Shown in pieces: positions 20,208-22,381 of a DNA stretch of 22,381 bases (positions are counted from its first letter, which is position 1; every line of letters starts with the position of its first letter). The position numbers and the translations under genes are program-made. The DNA is taken from positions 1 to 22,381 of the forward strand of contig JBBRZI010000017.1 in the NCBI GenBank assembly GCA_038236865.1, read 5' to 3'. The DNA comes from UBA4729 sp038236865. GTDB taxonomy: Bacteria; Patescibacteriota; Saccharimonadia; Saccharimonadales; UBA4665. Below the pieces are notes generated by a model. It was not told the DNA's origin and made no database searches. It saw only the letters and a program-made list of their open reading frames with translations.

Positions 20208-21088
20208 ATTTGATCCTCCTTGTGATCTGGGGTTTGTGTACTGGCTTGCCGGTAAGCCACCCAAGCTATCAAGGCAAAGCTAGCAATAAAAACTATCGCC
20301 CAAACCGCCTCGGGCACGTGGCTGGTAACGCGACTAACCGAGCGGGTGGTCTGAGCCACCCATATATTGATGTCAATTTGGTAATTAGTACCGAATACCT
20401 CTGGCCCGCGCCGCTCAAAGACTAGAATGACCACGCCTATCAAAACGTACAGGATTCCTGAAACAAGATTCGACAAGAATACCGAGACTTGTTTTCCCAA
20501 AAGAGAGTAGTTCACACGCCGCTTCAGCGACTGAAACCGCTTCAAGAACTTGGCGCGGTCAATAAACAGGGCCAGTATGAACAGTGGCAGGACCATTCCG
20601 GTCACGAAGGCTAAGGCAAAGACTGATCCTAGCACCCACGATCCGGGTAGCGCCGACAAAGCCAGAACCCCGGCGAGTACGGGCGCGCAGCAACTGGTAG
20701 CAATGCCCGAAAAGATACCGAGCACATAGATTGACCAAAGATTGTGCTGTGTACCAATCTTCGGTTTGACATGCATGGGCAACATGAGTGATTTGCCCAG
20801 CATGAGCGACAGTCCGAGAACTATCATGAACAACCCACCGGCTGTGAAGAAGATACCGTGATTGTCACTAAACAGGCTACCCAGGCTGGCAATTCCCAAA
20901 CCCAGGGGCACGAATACGGTCAGGAGTCCTACATAGTAGACGAAGGTCATGAGGAATATCTTGGTCTTGGTTCGAAATATTGATGCCAGATATGATGGCA
21001 ATAACACACCGACGCAACACGGTGCAAACAGTGCGGCCGATCCGGCTAGAAAAGCAGTAATGAGCGAAGCAGCAGCAACGATACCCAT
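20204..21088 (-). CDS. CcdA/DsbD-type transmembrane thiol transporter
   Basis: CcdA proteins carry electrons from cytoplasmic thioredoxin across the membrane to outer thiol proteins. This 294-residue member has the six core helices and one additional C-terminal helix (about 262-283). The two family motifs are FAPCCVGVLLPSYLA (C24, C25) and ATSCCAPVLAGVL (C133, C134). Usual CcdA proteins have one cysteine in each; here both are vicinal pairs, which would suit metal or persulfide transfer. The ATG directly follows the stop of the gene upstream with GAGGAT as ribosome binding site, and its own stop overlaps the redoxin start. The expected partner is therefore the redoxin. Confidence 0.92.
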   Translation of the reverse strand: MGIVAAASLITAFLAGSAALFAPCCVGVLLPSYLASIFRTKTKIFLMTFVYYVGLLTVFVPLGLGIASLGSLFSDNHGIFFTAGGLFMIVLGLSLMLGKSLMLPMHVKPKIGTQHNLWSIYVLGIFSGIATSCCAPVLAGVLALSALPGSWVLGSVFALAFVTGMVLPLFILALFIDRAKFLKRFQSLKRRVNYSLLGKQVSVFLSNLVSGILYVLIGVVILVFERRGPEVFGTNYQIDINIWVAQTTRSVSRVTSHVPEAVWAIVFIASFALIAWVAYRQASTQTPDHKEDQI

Positions 21089-21523
21089 CTATTTATCCTC
21101 GCAGCAGTTCATAACTGCGCTTACAAGCTGTTTTTTACCCGGATCGTTGCGATAGGCAAAAATGATGTACGACACAACCCAAAGCCCAAGTAGCATGAAT
21201 AGCGCCGGCAAGATATCTTTTGTGAGCGTTATGGAAAAGTAAAAGACCGTAGTCAAAGTTAGGAAGAACGGCAAGCTGAAAGTTCGCAGAGCTGGTGCTA
21301 CTCGTTTCTGAACGAAGTAGAACAGACCAGTTACGGATTGGCCTATGAGCAGGCTCAGCAACACTGTGTCGTGAAAGCGCCCGGTGCGGTACAGTGCAAG
21401 CAGACTCATCCAGGTCAACAGAATACTGGCACATAGAACGCAGACTTTGAGCGATACGGCCTTTTTTAAGCCGAGCACCGACACAAACACACCGGTGATT
21501 AGCAGTAGAATTATAGTTAACAC
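21089..21523 (-). CDS. Membrane protein with CxxC and C-terminal CC
   Basis: I do not recognise a named family. The 144-residue protein has four or five hydrophobic segments. Its cysteines are telling: C28-VL-C31 lies near the start of the second helix and C140-C141 form the end NCCEDK. The start is GTG at 21523 with AAGGAG five bases upstream. It sits 9 bp behind the DUF2933-like gene and abuts the CcdA-like gene without a gap. Cysteine placement and neighbours suggest a role in thiol or metal exchange at the membrane; this is inference. VKOR- or MauE-like proteins also use membrane CxxC motifs but have other signatures that I do not see. Confidence 0.8.
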   Translation of the reverse strand: MLTIILLLITGVFVSVLGLKKAVSLKVCVLCASILLTWMSLLALYRTGRFHDTVLLSLLIGQSVTGLFYFVQKRVAPALRTFSLPFFLTLTTVFYFSITLTKDILPALFMLLGLWVVSYIIFAYRNDPGKKQLVSAVMNCCEDK

Positions 21524-21532
21524 GTTGTCTCC

Positions 21533-21754
21533 TTAATTTATGTAGCGTTTGGGTTTGTCATCACTGTTGCTGTTGCTATGGTTGTGTCCCATGCCGCCCA
21601 TAAAAACCATCATGAGTATCATGCTGATCGGACAGATTAGTAGTAATAAAGCCACGCCACCAACCCGGGATAGGGTCGCGACAATGATAGCCACTACGGC
21701 CACCCCGGCCATTAGTAGCCACAATGCTTTATTCTGATTTGTTGGTGTGTCCAT
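21533..21754 (-). CDS. Small Met/His-rich membrane protein (DUF2933-like)
   Basis: The 73-residue peptide has two hydrophobic stretches (about 11-26 and 32-51), the second reading LLLLICPISMILMMVFMGGMGHNHSNS. A CP motif, clustered methionines and a short His/Asn tail are typical of DUF2933-like proteins, which are found in copper and mercury resistance clusters. A role in metal handling at the membrane is likely but unproven. AGAGGAG lies 6 bases before the ATG. It is separated by 49 bp from the secreted protein gene upstream. Confidence 0.75.
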   Translation of the reverse strand: MDTPTNQNKALWLLMAGVAVVAIIVATLSRVGGVALLLLICPISMILMMVFMGGMGHNHSNSNSDDKPKRYIN

Positions 21755-21803
21755 TAGGCACTCCTCTCAGGGTTACGTTATATGCGTAAAATAAGAGTGT
21801 GCG

Positions 21804-22178
21804 CTAGATTCTAAGATTTGCCGTGAGCGTTATAATATCAGGCGGTCTCAGAGGAGATGTACTGAACTTTGAATGCGGCGCTATACTTTTTTGAGTAGCA
21901 ATACTTTGGAGCTTACTGTAATACGGCACCTCGGGGTACAGGATGGGGTCAGGAGCTTCAAATTCCGTTTCCCTGATAATGGCTGAGGGGGTGGCCGCAC
22001 TACCGCCGAGTCCTGCACAATAACTCGCGCAGTTTTTGCCCGAATCACGAACTACGTGGTCATTCATCGACTGCGCAGAAACTTGTAAGCTACCAATAAA
22101 GGGTAAAGCGAGAAGTAGTCCTACTGCGATCAAAAGTCGGAAACGATGGCTGGTGCGCTGTTTGGTAACCGTGAGCAT
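21804..22178 (-). CDS. Small secreted protein with C-x3-C, first gene of CsoR-controlled operon
   Basis: I do not recognise this 124-residue protein. It has a clear signal peptide (about 1-35: RFRLLIAVGLLLALPFIGS, ending VSAQS). The mature part is short and Pro/Ser-rich with a C50-x3-C54 motif (NCASYC) near its start, the same spacing as in the redoxin of this operon. I place the start at ATG 22178. It lies 7 bases after the -10 box of the operon promoter; the ATG twelve codons upstream falls inside the -35 and could not be part of the mRNA. A metal- or thiol-exchange partner is the obvious guess. Confidence 0.7.
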   Translation of the reverse strand: MLTVTKQRTSHRFRLLIAVGLLLALPFIGSLQVSAQSMNDHVVRDSGKNCASYCAGLGGSAATPSAIIRETEFEAPDPILYPEVPYYSKLQSIATQKSIAPHSKFSTSPLRPPDIITLTANLRI

Positions 22179-22185
22179 ATCGTCC

Positions 22186-22214
22186 ACTGTATACCCCCAC
22201 TGGGTATACGTCAA
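22186..22214 (-). promoter_or_regulatory. Operon promoter with CsoR-type operator in the spacer
   Basis: On the minus strand TTGACG (22214-22209) and TACAGT (22191-22186) are exactly 17 bases apart. The operator GTATACCC-n5-GGGTATAC at 22189-22209, two perfect 8-base arms, covers the whole spacer. A repressor bound here would block polymerase. The start codon follows the -10 after 7 bases. Confidence 0.85.
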
Positions 22215-22241
22215 TATATGCGTTAATCGTTAAAAGGCTAT

Positions 22242-22270
22242 TTGGATAATACCCCCAGGGGGTATATACT
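22242..22270 (+). promoter_or_regulatory. csoR promoter with perfect CsoR-type operator in the spacer
   Basis: TTGGAT at 22242-22247 and TATACT at 22265-22270 are 17 bases apart. The perfect palindrome ATACCCCC-A-GGGGGTAT at 22249-22265 fills the spacer and is the classic operator of the CsoR/FrmR family. The ATG follows the -10 after 6 bases, so the mRNA should be leaderless and autorepressed. Confidence 0.87.
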
Positions 22271-22276
22271 GAAAGT

Positions 22277-22381
22277 ATGATTGCAGACTTAAAAAAACGG
22301 GCGACCCACCGTTCAAAGATAATTTCGGGTCAAATGATAGGTCTCCAGAAGATGATTGACTCGGAGGCCTACTGCACGGAT
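22277..22381 (+). CDS. csoR: CsoR/FrmR-family metal-sensing repressor, partial (cut by window end)
   Basis: Only the first 35 codons are visible. KKRATHRSKIISGQMIGLQKMIDSEAYCTD matches the opening helices of the DUF156 family (CsoR, RcnR, FrmR, CstR), helical tetramers that release DNA when they bind copper, nickel/cobalt, formaldehyde or persulfide. C33 corresponds to the first metal or persulfide cysteine. The residues that tell CsoR (His, Cys) from CstR (Cys only) lie beyond the window, so the copper name is provisional; it rests on the operon content and the operator. The gene is divergent from the operon it presumably represses. Confidence 0.88.
   Translation, partial: MIADLKKRATHRSKIISGQMIGLQKMIDSEAYCTD

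Noticed and set aside
20208..20264. Upstream start for the redoxin (19 extra residues)
   Set aside because: The ATG at 20207 has AGGAGG at ideal distance and directly precedes the membrane helix; the longer form has neither.
22179..22214. Upstream ATG for the secreted protein, giving twelve more residues
   Set aside because: It lies in the -35 and operator region, upstream of the expected transcription start.
1..22381. CRISPR array, transposase, integrase or toxin-antitoxin pair
   Set aside because: No regularly spaced repeats and no matching proteins or motifs were found.

Overview
The window looks like the chromosome of a small-genome bacterium of the Patescibacteria/CPR, most probably Saccharibacteria (TM7). 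The evidence is gene content and style: a short UvrC, a secG followed by a family-5 solute-binding protein, many secreted cell-wall-active proteins with one N-terminal membrane segment, and start codons that sit directly behind a -10 box without a Shine-Dalgarno site. All reading frames fit the standard code. The taxonomic call is inference; there is no marker such as 16S rRNA.

Layout. (1) 1-4085: a coiled-coil protein and a 1061-residue membrane-anchored protein with two different peptidoglycan-cleaving domains (GH19/lysozyme-like and zinc M15/VanY-like). (2) 4106-9293: housekeeping run of uvrC, an M24B aminopeptidase P, a four-helix YvlD/holin-4-like membrane protein, secG and an oligopeptide-binding-like protein. 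(3) 9294-12490: tRNA-Leu(CAG), a GlcD-type FAD oxidoreductase, tRNA-Leu(GAG) and tRNA-Val(TAC). Each of these three tRNAs runs into a terminator whose stem includes its own CCA end, and each is followed 87-264 bp further on by a second copy ('echo') of its own 3' end. (4) 12490-14735: a secreted protein with two disulfide-rich peptidoglycan-binding domains, then a slipin and a MazG-like pyrophosphohydrolase in overlapping genes. (5) 14848-15160: tRNA-Phe(GAA) and a tRNA-Gly(GCC) in which the almost universal G19-C56 tertiary pair is replaced by U19-A56. (6) 15161-18440: a visibly AT-richer stretch (YqfO-like and YdjC-like proteins, PadR plus DUF1048, two small unknowns), probably an acquired block next to the tRNA pair. 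(7) 18453-22381: a minus-strand operon running away from a divergent csoR-family repressor gene, which is cut by the window end.

How region 7 works. Two divergent promoters lie between csoR and the operon. In each one a CsoR-type palindrome fills the 17-bp spacer between -35 and -10, and each -10 ends 6-7 bp before the start codon, so both mRNAs should be leaderless. The operon encodes a small secreted protein with C-x3-C, a DUF2933-like Met/His membrane peptide, a membrane protein with CxxC and a terminal CC pair, a CcdA-like protein with two vicinal CC pairs, a membrane-anchored redoxin whose C-x3-C plus distal His resembles the copper site of SCO proteins, and a PcsB-like CHAP hydrolase. 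The simplest reading is an envelope copper (or persulfide) response built on thiol exchange. This is the best candidate for an undescribed system here, together with the tRNA-echo elements of region 3.
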